Source of the DNA: Ponticoccus alexandrii
GTDB taxonomy: Bacteria; Pseudomonadota; Alphaproteobacteria; Rhodobacterales; Rhodobacteraceae
DNA: 64,000 nucleotides
Direction: 5' to 3'
NCBI RefSeq assembly: GCF_016806125.1
Contig: NZ_CP047166.1
Coordinates: 3,224,001 to 3,288,000 of the forward strand
Below, one piece after another: positions 1 to 8,165 of this stretch. Position 1 is the first letter of the stretch. The number at the start of each line of letters is the position of its first letter. The position numbers and the translations under genes were made by a program. The notes beneath the pieces were generated by a model, which worked only from the letters and a program-made list of their open reading frames with translations, had not been told where the DNA came from and ran no database searches.

Positions 1-608
1 GACAGCGCGCGGGTCACGATGGTGTTGCCCTTGATGAAATAGGCGTTGTTGCTGGTGCCCTCGGTCACATAACCGTCCTCGATCAGCCAGGCGTCGTCGA
101 CGCCCGCCGTCTTGGCCATCATCTTGCCCATCGACGGGTAGAGCAGCTGCACCGTCTTGATGTCACGGCGACCCCACCGCTGATCCTCGATCGAGATCAC
201 GCGGATCCCGGTCTTCGCCGCAGGGCTGTCGGCCAGACCGGGCTTCGACTGGGTGAACAGCACCACGGTCTGCGGCACCTCTTCGGGGTCCGGGAAGACG
301 AAGTCGCGATCCGCCGCCGCACCGCGCGTGATCTGCAGGTAGATCATCCCGTCCACCACGTCGTTGCGGCGCACCAGTTCGCGGTGGATCTCGAGCAGCG
401 CGTCCTTGCTTAGCGGCACCCCCATGTCGAGCTCCCGCAGCGAGCGTTCCAGCCGCACCGCGTGGCCGTCGAAGTCGATCAGCTTGCGGTCAAGCACGCT
501 GGTCACCTCGTAGACCCCATCCCCCATCAGGAAGGCGCGGTCAAAAATAGAGACCTTGGCCTCGGTCTCGGGCAGGTATTCTCCGTTGACGTAGACGGTA
601 CGGGTCAT
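1..608 (-). CDS. dat: D-amino-acid transaminase, fold type IV PLP enzyme (C-terminus cut by window edge)
   Basis: About 202 N-terminal residues are present; the remaining third lies beyond the window edge. The protein starts MTRTVYVNGEYLPE and has the fold-type IV landmarks: FDRAFLMGDGVYE near residues 22-34, the presumed Schiff-base lysine in DIKTVQLL (about K151), and the EGTSNNAYFI strand with E183, which is typical of D-alanine/D-amino-acid transaminases rather than of IlvE. Members move the amino group of D-Ala and other D-amino acids to 2-oxoglutarate, giving D-glutamate, in the cytoplasm. It is transcribed in the same direction as the Nudix gene, dgcA and dgcN upstream, which suggests one D-amino-acid module. 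A branched-chain aminotransferase-like specificity cannot be excluded without the C-terminus. Confidence 0.85.
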   Translation of the reverse strand, partial: MTRTVYVNGEYLPETEAKVSIFDRAFLMGDGVYEVTSVLDRKLIDFDGHAVRLERSLRELDMGVPLSKDALLEIHRELVRRNDVVDGMIYLQITRGAAADRDFVFPDPEEVPQTVVLFTQSKPGLADSPAAKTGIRVISIEDQRWGRRDIKTVQLLYPSMGKMMAKTAGVDDAWLIEDGYVTEGTSNNAYFIKGNTIVTRAL

Positions 609-661
609 GGCATTGGCTCCTTCTGAGGCCCGCGCGGGGCCGGGCTGGCTCGGGGCGAGTT

Positions 662-1312
662 CTAGGCGTGCGAGGATGGCGCCGCAAGGCCGCCGTTCCG
701 GGACATGCCCGACTCATGGCGCAGGGCGCCGGGCATCAGATGCAGCGCCGCGTATTGCAGAAGGATCACCGTCTTGGCATCGCGAATCCGCCCGTCGGCC
801 ACCATCGCAAGGGCCTCTGCCAGCGGCAGGTCGAGGATCTCGATCTCTTCGCCTTCCTCGCGCAGCCCGCCGAACCGCGCCTGCGCGTCCTGTGCCGCAT
901 AGGTGGCGGTGAAGAAATGCAGACGCTCGGTGACCGACCCGGGCGTCATGTAGAGCGCGAAAAGGAAGTGTACCGAGGCCAGATCCAGCCCCAGTTCCTC
1001 GGACGCCTCGCCGCGGATGCGCTCCGCCGGGTCCGCCCCCTCCAGCAGACCGGCGGCGGCCTCGATCAGGTAGGGCTCGGCTTCGCCATTGTAGGCGGCG
1101 GGCCAGCGGAACTGTCGGCCCAGCAGGACGTGGCCGCGCCCCGGATCGCAGGGCAGGATGACGGCGCCATCGCCCCGGTCATAGGTCTCGCGCCACTGCT
1201 CCGACACATGGCCATCGGCCATCGTCAGCCGCAGCCGGGTGGTCTTGAGCAGCCCCCAGTCGTCGGACAGGACCCGCTCTTCCAACACCTGCCAGCGCGC
1301 GGTCAGCCCCAC
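662..1312 (-). CDS. Nudix hydrolase, ADP-ribose/GDP-mannose pyrophosphatase (NudK/YffH-like)
   Basis: 216 residues. The Nudix region reads GLLEGADPAERIRGEASEEL followed by GL, near residues 88-110. The classical REUxEExGU core keeps its glutamates but has Gly at the Arg position, and spacing from the first Gly resembles E. coli NudK (GDP-mannose pyrophosphatase) more than the strict Nudix box. Such enzymes cleave nucleoside diphosphate sugars to NMP plus sugar phosphate using Mg2+. The GTG start overlaps the last 10 nt of dgcA, so the two are probably translationally coupled. A role in D-amino-acid use is not evident; housecleaning of ADP-ribose or a sugar nucleotide is the default reading. 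Confidence 0.8.
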   Translation of the reverse strand: MGLTARWQVLEERVLSDDWGLLKTTRLRLTMADGHVSEQWRETYDRGDGAVILPCDPGRGHVLLGRQFRWPAAYNGEAEPYLIEAAAGLLEGADPAERIRGEASEELGLDLASVHFLFALYMTPGSVTERLHFFTATYAAQDAQARFGGLREEGEEIEILDLPLAEALAMVADGRIRDAKTVILLQYAALHLMPGALRHESGMSRNGGLAAPSSHA

Positions 1313-2268
1313 AGCACGGGTTCCGGAGGGTGCACGCCCCGGTCGTCGAACACCAGCGGCGAGCGGCGATCCCCGGCCAGCAGAAGCGGTCCGTCCAGAT
1401 CGGTGATCCGCGCGCCCTGCGCGACCAGCACCGCAGGCGCCATGGCCAGCGAAGAGCCGACCATGCAGCCGACCATCAGGCCATAGCCCTCGGACAGCGC
1501 GGCCTCGCGCAGGGCCAGCGCCTCGGTCAGTCCGCCGGTCTTGTCGAGCTTGATGTTCACCACGTCGTACTTGCCCTTCAGGCCCGGCAGCGAGGCCCGG
1601 TCATGGCAGCTTTCGTCGGCGCAGACGGGCACCGGACGGTCCAGCCCGATCAGCGCCTCGTCCTCGCCTGCGGGCAGGGGCTGCTCGACCAGCGACACCC
1701 CGAGCCGCACCAGATGCGGCGCAAGGTCGGCATAGACCGCCGCCGACCAGCCCTCGTTGGCATCGACGATAATCCGCGCGTCCGGAGCACCGCGCCGCAC
1801 GGCCTCCAGCCGGGGCATGTCGTCCGGCGTGCCCAGCTTGATCTTCAGCAAGGGCCGCGCCGCGTGTTTCCGGGCAGAGGCCTCCATCCGCTCCGGCGTG
1901 TCCAGCGACAGCGTATAGGCGGTGACCTCTGGCCCCGGCACAGGCAGCCCCGCAAGCTCCCAAACCCGCAGACCGGATGCCTTGGCCTCCAGATCCCAAA
2001 GCGCGCAATCCACGGCATTGCGCGCCGCGCCCGCGGGCAGGGCCGCTTGCAGGTCTCGCCGCGAGATATCCTCGGGCAGACCGGCGATTTCGGCTTCGAC
2101 ACTCTCCAGCGTTTCGCCGTAGCGCGCATAGGGCACGCACTCGCCCCAGCCGGTGACATGGCCGCGCCGGATCTGCACGGTCAGCACCTGCGCCTCGGTG
2201 CGGGAACCGCGACTGATCGTGAAGGCCTCGGCCAGCGGAAAGACGTCCCGCGTGACTGTGATGCTCAT
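1303..2268 (-). CDS. dgcA: N-acetyl-D-glutamate racemase / dipeptide epimerase-like enolase superfamily enzyme
   Basis: 321 residues from ATG at 2268 (MSITVTRD); longer upstream readings have no support. It is a muconate-lactonizing-type enolase superfamily member: KIK (K142, K144) supplies one general base, the metal ligands are D169 (IIVDANEG), E195 (LVEQPLP) and D218 (CADES), and a second lysine lies in NIKLDKTGG (about K240). By sequence alone it would be called L-Ala-D/L-Glu epimerase. Placed next to dgcN it fits DgcA, which racemizes N-acetyl-D-glutamate to the L form in the D-glutamate route described for marine proteobacteria. The 178-nt gap to dgcN holds two hairpins, so the two genes may not be a tight operon. 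Confidence 0.8.
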   Translation of the reverse strand: MSITVTRDVFPLAEAFTISRGSRTEAQVLTVQIRRGHVTGWGECVPYARYGETLESVEAEIAGLPEDISRRDLQAALPAGAARNAVDCALWDLEAKASGLRVWELAGLPVPGPEVTAYTLSLDTPERMEASARKHAARPLLKIKLGTPDDMPRLEAVRRGAPDARIIVDANEGWSAAVYADLAPHLVRLGVSLVEQPLPAGEDEALIGLDRPVPVCADESCHDRASLPGLKGKYDVVNIKLDKTGGLTEALALREAALSEGYGLMVGCMVGSSLAMAPAVLVAQGARITDLDGPLLLAGDRRSPLVFDDRGVHPPEPVLWG

Positions 2269-2382
2269 GACTGCTGCCTCTTCCAGATCTCGTGCCGGGC
2301 GCCCCGCGCAGGGCGCCCATCCTGTTTCTTCTCTGTGCAAATACTCAATGGCAACCGTTCCCCCGCACGCGACGCCACCGCC

Positions 2383-2417
2383 AAAGCGCCCCGACGGGAC
2401 GGCGGGCGGGGCGCCTT
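2383..2417 (-). terminator. Hairpin behind dgcN, possible terminator
   Basis: GCGCCCCG at 2386-2393 pairs with CGGGGCGC at 2407-2414; short A/T runs flank the stem (AAA on one side, TTT on the other). It lies about 30 nt past the dgcN stop on the minus strand. A second GGGCGCC/GGCGCCC hairpin lies at 2297-2318 just before dgcA. There is no long U-run, so efficiency is uncertain. Confidence 0.45.
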
Positions 2418-2446
2418 TCGCGCCAGCGAAACAGCGCCGTCCGGCG

Positions 2447-3448
2447 TCAGACCGCCGCCAGCGCGTCCGCCAGCCGCCCGGCGCCGTGGCGGAACGGGTC
2501 CACCGTGGGCAGGCCCAGTCGGGCCTCGACCTCGGCGCAATAGGCTGCGGCCTCATCCTCGCCCATGTGCTGCGTGTTGATCGAGACACCGACGACCACG
2601 CAGTCGGGGTTGCCCACCCGTGCCAGCATCAGCGCCGAATCCCGCACCTGCTCCAGCGTCGGCAGGGCGTAGCCCGGCAGCCCGCGCATGTGGGTCCGCG
2701 TCGGCTCGTGGCAGAGGATCAGCGCGTCCGGCTGGCCGCCATGGATCAGCGCCAGCGTCACCCCCGAGAACGAGACGTGGAACAGGCTCCCCTGCCCCTC
2801 GATCACGTCCCAGTGGTCGGGATCGTTGTCGGGCGTAAGGTACTCGATCGACCCGGCCATGAAATCCGCGATCACCGCATCCAGCGGCACGCCGTCGCCG
2901 GTGATCAGGATGCCGGTCTGGCCGGTGGCGCGGAAGGTCGACTTCATGCCCTTTTCCTGCATCGCCTTGTCCAGCGCCAGCGCCGTGTACATCTTGCCGA
3001 CCGAGCAATCCGTCCCCACCGCCAGCACCCGCTTGCCGGTCCGCTTGGTGCCGTCGGCGATGGGATACTCGACCGAGGGAATGCGCACGTCATGCAGGGT
3101 GCGGCCCGTGGCCTCGGCCACCGCCGCCAGATCCTTTTCGTTGCGCAGCAGGTTGTGCAGGCCAGACGCAAGGTCGAAGCCCTCTTCCAGCGCCTCGACC
3201 AGCACCTTCTTCCACGCGGCAGAGATCTTGCCGCCCCGGTTCGCCACGCCGATCACCAGCGTCTTGGCGCCCGCCGCCTTTGCCTCGGCCAGCGTCATGT
3301 CCGGCAGCTTCAGGTCGGCCTTGCAGCCCTCCATGCGGAATTGTCCGACACAGTTGTCGGGGCGCCAGTCGCGGATGCCCTGTGCCACCTTTGCGGCCAG
3401 CCCGTCCGGGGCGTCTCCGAGAAACAGCAGATACGGCGTCTCGATCAT
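2447..3448 (-). CDS. dgcN: D-glutamate N-acetyltransferase DgcN (DUF1611 family)
   Basis: 333 residues from ATG at 3448, preceded by a good AAAGGA site; the longer open frame upstream has no such site. It carries an N-terminal Rossmann-like half (ending about residue 120) and a P-loop-like GTDCSVGK at 145-152 in the C-terminal half, the layout of DUF1611 proteins. The family is now named DgcN: it acetylates D-glutamate, and the neighbouring DgcA then racemizes the product, so D-glutamate can enter arginine synthesis or glutamate catabolism. Pairing with dgcA and a D-amino-acid transaminase strongly supports this over an older generic NTPase label. No dgcR-type regulator is adjacent in the window. 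Confidence 0.85.
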   Translation of the reverse strand: MIETPYLLFLGDAPDGLAAKVAQGIRDWRPDNCVGQFRMEGCKADLKLPDMTLAEAKAAGAKTLVIGVANRGGKISAAWKKVLVEALEEGFDLASGLHNLLRNEKDLAAVAEATGRTLHDVRIPSVEYPIADGTKRTGKRVLAVGTDCSVGKMYTALALDKAMQEKGMKSTFRATGQTGILITGDGVPLDAVIADFMAGSIEYLTPDNDPDHWDVIEGQGSLFHVSFSGVTLALIHGGQPDALILCHEPTRTHMRGLPGYALPTLEQVRDSALMLARVGNPDCVVVGVSINTQHMGEDEAAAYCAEVEARLGLPTVDPFRHGAGRLADALAAV

Positions 3449-3712
3449 GATGGTCCTTTCGTCTCGTCTTTCCTGCAGACTGCACGGTTTGGCCGGGATG
3501 TTCTGCCTGTCTGCTGCAGTCGCAAGGCGATTGCGCGAATATTCCACCAGACAGATGGGGCGGGGCGAAAGAACTTCCATTTCTTCGGCAGGAACCGGAC
3601 GCGGGCCGCCCGTCATGCTGCAGGGCAGAAATTCCGCTTGCACCGCGCCGCGCAATTTCCTAACCCGTGAGGCAGATCAAACGAAACATCCTTACCCAAA
3701 GGGGAATCGTCC

Positions 3713-4672
3713 ATGTCCTTCCGCATCCAGCCCGCCGCGCCCGCGCGCCCCAACCGCTGCCAGCTTTTCGGCCCGGCCTCGAACACCAAGCTGCCGCCCA
3801 AGATGGCGGCCAGCGCGGCGGACGTGATCAACCTCGACCTCGAGGATTCGGTCGCCCCCGACGACAAGGACACCGCCCGCAAGCTGGCGATCGAGGCCAT
3901 CGGCGACGTCGACTGGGGCAACAAGACCCTCTCGGTGCGGATCAACGGCCTCGACACGCCCTACTGGTACCGCGACGTGGTCGACCTCTTGGAACAATCC
4001 TCCGACCGGCTCGACCAGATCATGATCCCCAAGGTCGGCTGCGCGGGTGACATCTATGCCGTGGACGCGCTGGTGACCGCCATCGAGCGCGCCAAGGGCC
4101 GCACCAAGCCGATCAAGTTCGAGGTCATCATCGAAAGCGCCGCCGGCATCGCCTATGTCGAAGAGATCGCCGCCGCTTCCCCCCGGATGGAGGCCATGAG
4201 CCTCGGCGCCGCCGACTTCGCCGCCTCCATGGGCATGGCCACCACCGGCATCGGCGGGACGCAGGAAAACTACTACATGATCCGCGGGGGGCAGAAGCAC
4301 TGGTCGGACCCGTGGCACTGGGCGCAGGCCGCCATCGTCGCCGCCTGCCGCACCCATGGCGTGCTTCCCGTGGACGGCCCCTTCGGCGACTTCTCGGACG
4401 ACGAGGGCTACCGCGCGCAGGCCCTGCGCTCGGCCACGTTGGGCATGGTCGGCAAATGGGCGATCCACCCCAAGCAGGTGGCGCTGGCCAACGAGGTCTT
4501 CACCCCCACCGAGGAAGCGGTGACCGAGGCCCGCGAGATCCTCGCCGCCATGGAAGAGGCCAAGGCCAAGGGCGAAGGCGCCACGGTCTACAAGGGCCGC
4601 CTCGTGGACATCGCCTCCATCAAGCAGGCCGAGGTGATCGTCCGCCAGTCCGAGATGATCGCGGCGGGGTAG
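3713..4672 (+). CDS. mcl1: L-malyl-CoA/beta-methylmalyl-CoA lyase
   Basis: 319 residues, the usual Mcl1 length in Rhodobacterales. It starts MSFRIQPAAPARPNRCQLFG, then shows the CitE-like TIM-barrel motifs NLDLEDSVAP (about 39-48), KFEVIIESAAGI and LGAADFAASMG, ending with the lid lysine-rich helix. It cleaves beta-methylmalyl-CoA to glyoxylate and propionyl-CoA and L-malyl-CoA to glyoxylate and acetyl-CoA in the ethylmalonyl-CoA pathway, which replaces the glyoxylate shunt. A clear AAAGGGG site precedes the ATG. It stands alone, with a 264-nt upstream gap from the divergent dgcN; the methylsuccinyl-CoA dehydrogenase gene of the same pathway is at 49.1 kb. Confidence 0.95.
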   Translation: MSFRIQPAAPARPNRCQLFGPASNTKLPPKMAASAADVINLDLEDSVAPDDKDTARKLAIEAIGDVDWGNKTLSVRINGLDTPYWYRDVVDLLEQSSDRLDQIMIPKVGCAGDIYAVDALVTAIERAKGRTKPIKFEVIIESAAGIAYVEEIAAASPRMEAMSLGAADFAASMGMATTGIGGTQENYYMIRGGQKHWSDPWHWAQAAIVAACRTHGVLPVDGPFGDFSDDEGYRAQALRSATLGMVGKWAIHPKQVALANEVFTPTEEAVTEAREILAAMEEAKAKGEGATVYKGRLVDIASIKQAEVIVRQSEMIAAG

Positions 4673-4973
4673 GTTGCGCGAGAGCACTGCGCGGCACGGA
4701 AGCGGCGATGACCCGATCAAGCACGGTAGACGGAGCCGAGTTCCGCTCACGACCGCCCGATGGAAAGCAACCGGCGTCCGACCGAATTTTCGGGAGCCGG
4801 TGCCAGCGAGTGACGGCTTTGCGGACGAAGCTGGCGTTCGGGCGGACCGTAGAAATGACCGGTCCCAGCCCGGAGCGGCCCCCCTCGCGAATTGTTGTAG
4901 AGTACTTAGAGGCTGATAGATTTTACTTTAAAAGCGAACGTCTCATGCCTTGATATCTCTTGGGGAGAACGGA
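4673..4973. other. Gene-free spacer before an AT-rich orphan gene
   Basis: About 300 nt with no credible reading frame. It contains strings such as GCGGACGAAGCTGGCGTTCG and AATGACCGG that resemble the spacer repeats seen later around accessory genes, then switches to AT-rich sequence after about 4890, probably the promoter of the next gene. This marks the left edge of a small insertion. Confidence 0.4.
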
Positions 4974-5807
4974 GTGACTTTTGAACACGATGAACTTGTA
5001 GCTGCGTGGGGGGAACCTCAGACCAGTCGGGTTGTTGATAGGCTACATCGCTTCGCCTTTATCCCGAATGAACTGCTCGAGAAACTAGCAGAAACGGCTC
5101 TGCCGGAAAACTGGGGGCGGAATAATCATGTTCTTAAAAAGTACCTTGCGGTTCAGGTTGCTTGGAGCATCGAGCAGACACAGTACACTGAAGGAGATGG
5201 CCAATTTTATGTGACGGCCGGACACCTGCAAACGCGTTACGGAACGCCGATCTACTTGGCATTCGCACGAAACAGAAATCCTGACCGAGAACCATTCTAT
5301 TTGGTCTCTGTTGAAGCGAACATGTCGGCACCTAGGTTGCCAGTTCCGCCCGAGATTCCCACGCCCAACGCTATTCCGAGGGGCGTGGAAATCGTCATGA
5401 TGCACGACCATATACTCGATGATAACTCTGATCGAGTTCCATTTTTTGCAGAAACGCCAAGAGTGGCACAGATGTGTGCAGTTTCCGGGGCTATTCAATG
5501 GCCTCTAAATCGTAACTTACATCTGCCATACTGGTATTTGGGCCAGATAAGCTATGTCGTTCCTCTGCACCTCAGCAGCCGCGAAGACATTACTCTAGCG
5601 CCTGACCTTATTGCTCCAATTCAAGTAAATCCGGGAAGCCTTCTTGTGCGAACGGTGTTGAAGCCTGTAATGCCTTTTGGCAATGCGCGTGTTGCGGTGC
5701 AGCGACACGATCAACTGCCTCATTGGTTACTGCAGGCATGGAAAGAGCATGCCATTAATGCGACAGAAGATGAGATTGAAAACCCTGAGTCTGTGCGCTC
5801 TGCTTAA
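4974..5807 (+). CDS. AT-rich orphan protein, probably DUF3825 type
   Basis: 277 residues if started at GTG 4974, which has GGGGAG about 8 nt ahead; a TTG at 4950 would add eight residues. The reading FAFIPNELLEKLAETALPE, then a YLAVQVAWSIEQ stretch and YGTPIYLAFARNR, recalls DUF3825 proteins, a family of unknown function sometimes fused to RNA-linked domains. I am only moderately sure of that family. No signal peptide or membrane segment is visible. Base composition is far more AT-rich than the neighbours and the gene sits alone between mcl1 and an Lrp gene, so it was probably acquired by transfer. A role in defence or RNA metabolism is possible but not shown. Confidence 0.7.
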   Translation: MTFEHDELVAAWGEPQTSRVVDRLHRFAFIPNELLEKLAETALPENWGRNNHVLKKYLAVQVAWSIEQTQYTEGDGQFYVTAGHLQTRYGTPIYLAFARNRNPDREPFYLVSVEANMSAPRLPVPPEIPTPNAIPRGVEIVMMHDHILDDNSDRVPFFAETPRVAQMCAVSGAIQWPLNRNLHLPYWYLGQISYVVPLHLSSREDITLAPDLIAPIQVNPGSLLVRTVLKPVMPFGNARVAVQRHDQLPHWLLQAWKEHAINATEDEIENPESVRSA

Positions 5808-6022
5808 ACTGCGCGAAACCAAACCTGACACTTCGTAAAGCCTCCTGCCTGCGCAAAGCGGACGCTCGGACCCGACGCAGCATCGGTCAAGGTAGGCTCA
5901 AACCAGTCATTGCGCTCCAGACCCTTCACAGCCTCTTTGGCGCACCACTTACCGCACTGGGCCGCCTCCGAACCGCTCCCCCTCACCTGACAAGACAAAT
6001 CCGGCCCGGCATCGGTGCCGCG

Positions 6023-6475
6023 CTATTTCCTGTGATCCACCGGAGAGCCCATGACCATGTAGGTGGTCAGGGTGTTCACCTGCGGCAGCGCGCCGAGGAT
6101 GTCCGTGTGGAAATGCTTGTAGGCGGCGAGGTCGCGGGTCTCGACCCGCAGCAGGTATTCCACCGCGCCGGTGATGTTGTGGCACTCGCGCACCTCGGGC
6201 GCGGCGGCCATGGCGCGCTCGAAGGATTCCTGCGAGGCCTTGGTGTGCCGGTTCAGCCCCACCGCGATATAGGCGACGAAGCCTACGCCGGTCTTCTCGG
6301 GGCTGACGGTGGCGCGGTAGCCGGTGATGACGCCCGCCTTCTCCAACGCCTGCACGCGGCGCAGGCAGGCCGAGGGCGACAGCCCCACCTTTTCCGCCAG
6401 AGCCAGATTCGACTGGCGTCCGTCGCGCGACAGGGCTTGCAATATCCGGCGGTCGGTCTGGTCGATTTCGCTCAT
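6023..6475 (-). CDS. Lrp/AsnC family transcriptional regulator
   Basis: 150 residues from ATG 6475. N-terminal winged helix (MSEIDQTDRRILQALSRDGR, then NLALAEKVGLSPSACLRRVQ) followed by the RAM ligand-binding domain, including the TGAVEYLLRVETRD strand near residues 105-118. It belongs to the short Lrp-like group that reads amino-acid levels. It is divergent from a LysE-type exporter across a 72-nt gap, the standard arrangement in which the regulator turns on amino-acid export when its ligand accumulates. Confidence 0.93.
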   Translation of the reverse strand: MSEIDQTDRRILQALSRDGRQSNLALAEKVGLSPSACLRRVQALEKAGVITGYRATVSPEKTGVGFVAYIAVGLNRHTKASQESFERAMAAAPEVRECHNITGAVEYLLRVETRDLAAYKHFHTDILGALPQVNTLTTYMVMGSPVDHRK

Positions 6476-6547
6476 TTGTTGCGAAAGTAGCGCCAAACCT
6501 GCGCAGTTTGCAATCCAATCGCGCGCGATACGCCGCAGGATTGCGGC

Positions 6548-7138
6548 ATGACACAGGACCTCTTCCTTGCGCTTGCGCTCTTCTGCTTCGTGACCGTGGC
6601 CTCTCCGGGGCCGAACAACCTCATGCTGATGGCATCGGGGGCCAACTTCGGCTTTCGCCGGACCCTGCCGCATCTGGCGGGCGTGGCCTGGGGCTTTCCG
6701 GTGATGATCGTGCCGGTCGGGCTTGGCGTGATGCAGGTCTTCGCGCTCTGGCCGTGGACGCAGGACGTTCTGACCGCCCTCTGCCTTGCCTACCTGCTGT
6801 GGCTGGCATGGAAGATCGCCCATGCCGCCCCGCCCGCCGAGGCGGAGACGACCGCCCGCCCGCTGAGCCTGTGGCAGGCGGCGGGGTTCCAGTGGGTCAA
6901 CCCGAAGGCATGGACCATGGCGCTGGGGGCGATCACGCTTTACGCCGCCGCGCGGGACCTGCCGTCGATCCTGTGGGTCGCGGGCACCTACGCGGGGATC
7001 GCCACGCTCACCTGCTCGGCTTGGGTGGTGCTGGGCACCGGCATCCGCCGCCTGCTGGCGCGCCCCGAGCGGTTGCGGTGGTTCAACCGGGCCATGGCGA
7101 TGCTGCTGGTCGCGTCGGTCCTGCCCATGATGCGATAG
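6548..7138 (+). CDS. LysE/RhtB family amino-acid exporter
   Basis: 196 residues, an integral inner-membrane protein with about six hydrophobic helices. The family signature SPGPNNLMLMASGANFG lies at residues 19-35, and the second half carries QWVNPKAWTMALGA. Members export basic or neutral amino acids or homoserine lactone/threonine by proton exchange. The substrate cannot be told from sequence; the divergent Lrp-type regulator implies an amino acid. No other gene follows in the same direction. Confidence 0.92.
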   Translation: MTQDLFLALALFCFVTVASPGPNNLMLMASGANFGFRRTLPHLAGVAWGFPVMIVPVGLGVMQVFALWPWTQDVLTALCLAYLLWLAWKIAHAAPPAEAETTARPLSLWQAAGFQWVNPKAWTMALGAITLYAAARDLPSILWVAGTYAGIATLTCSAWVVLGTGIRRLLARPERLRWFNRAMAMLLVASVLPMMR

Positions 7139-7192
7139 GACCGACGGCGCCGGCGCCCCTGACACGGGGCACCGGGCGCTGCCCGCCCTGCC

Positions 7193-8053
7193 CTACGCAG
7201 CCGTGACGGAAGCCGGTCGAAGCGGCATGAAGATTTTCGTCACCAGATCCTGTGGCGCCGTCTCTTGAGGAGAATTCATGTACAGCTCCATGCAGGGGGC
7301 CTCTGCCGCCTCTTCGCCCGACGCGGGCAGCCAGCTGCCGAAGAACCAGTCGTAGCAGCCTTTCAGGCCCGCGTAGGGGCCGGTGTAGGTAGCCACGGCA
7401 TAGCGTTGCGAAGGCACGCGGATCTCTTCCAGCGCCTCGGGCATGGCGAAGTCCTCTGGCACGATAATCCCGGCGTGGGACCGCAGGTCGGCCTCGGGCA
7501 CCGAATCCGGGTCGTCGTAGTAAAGGCCGATCATGCCCCGCCCTTGCGGCCAGAGCCCGCGTGCAGCAAAGACGGTGCTGACCTGCTCGAAGGTGCGCCC
7601 GATCTCGATATAGGGGCCGGTGTGCGGCAGGGCAGCGATGCGGAACGGGTCTTCGGCCGGGCGGATCTCGACGGGGTACATTGCGGGGTCTCCTGTGATG
7701 AAATCGGGATCGAGCGGATCGGGGCGGCCCGCCTTGCGGAAGGCGGCGGGCGTCATGGCGAACTGCGCCTTGAAGGTGCGGGCAAAGCTCTGCGCGTTGT
7801 CATAGCCGGCGCGGGCGGCAATCGTCTCCAAGGGCCAGTTGGTCTGAACCAGCCAGCAGGCGGCGCGATGGGCGCGGATGCGCCGGACCGCCTGCGCGCA
7901 GGTCTCTCCGGTCATGCCGTGGAACACCCGGTGCCAGTGAAAGCGCGACATGGCCGCGACCCCGGCCAGCGCGTCCAGCGACAGGTCTCCGGCGGGATTG
8001 TCGAAGATATACTGCCGCACGCGGCGGATGCGGGTCTCGTAGCTGGCTGTCAT
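7193..8053 (-). CDS. AraC family regulator with GyrI-like effector-binding domain
   Basis: 286 residues from ATG 8053. Two helix-turn-helix units occupy residues 1-105 (LSLDALAGVAAMSRFHWHRVF and IAARAGYDNAQSFARTFKAQ); the C-terminal 150 residues form a GyrI/SOUL-like small-molecule binding domain starting VEIRPAEDPFRIAALPHTGPY. This N-terminal DNA-binding plus C-terminal GyrI order is that of Rob and SoxS-like multidrug sensors. It is divergent from accA across 112 nt, but control of accA is not implied; the target is unknown. Confidence 0.9.
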   Translation of the reverse strand: MTASYETRIRRVRQYIFDNPAGDLSLDALAGVAAMSRFHWHRVFHGMTGETCAQAVRRIRAHRAACWLVQTNWPLETIAARAGYDNAQSFARTFKAQFAMTPAAFRKAGRPDPLDPDFITGDPAMYPVEIRPAEDPFRIAALPHTGPYIEIGRTFEQVSTVFAARGLWPQGRGMIGLYYDDPDSVPEADLRSHAGIIVPEDFAMPEALEEIRVPSQRYAVATYTGPYAGLKGCYDWFFGSWLPASGEEAAEAPCMELYMNSPQETAPQDLVTKIFMPLRPASVTAA

Positions 8054-8165
8054 TCCGGTCTCCTGTCTTTGTCCTTTTATGGCAGACCGGCGCCCGACAA
8101 ATCTTGCTTTGTTGCAAATGCCGCGCCGCGCAGCCATATAGCGCCCGACCCTCTGGAGGACCCCG

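Noticed and set aside
5804-5998. 64-codon minus-strand frame with CGKWC behind the AT-rich orphan
   Set aside because: Only a TTG start without ribosome site and a TAG just upstream; may be a gene remnant but the family cannot be named.
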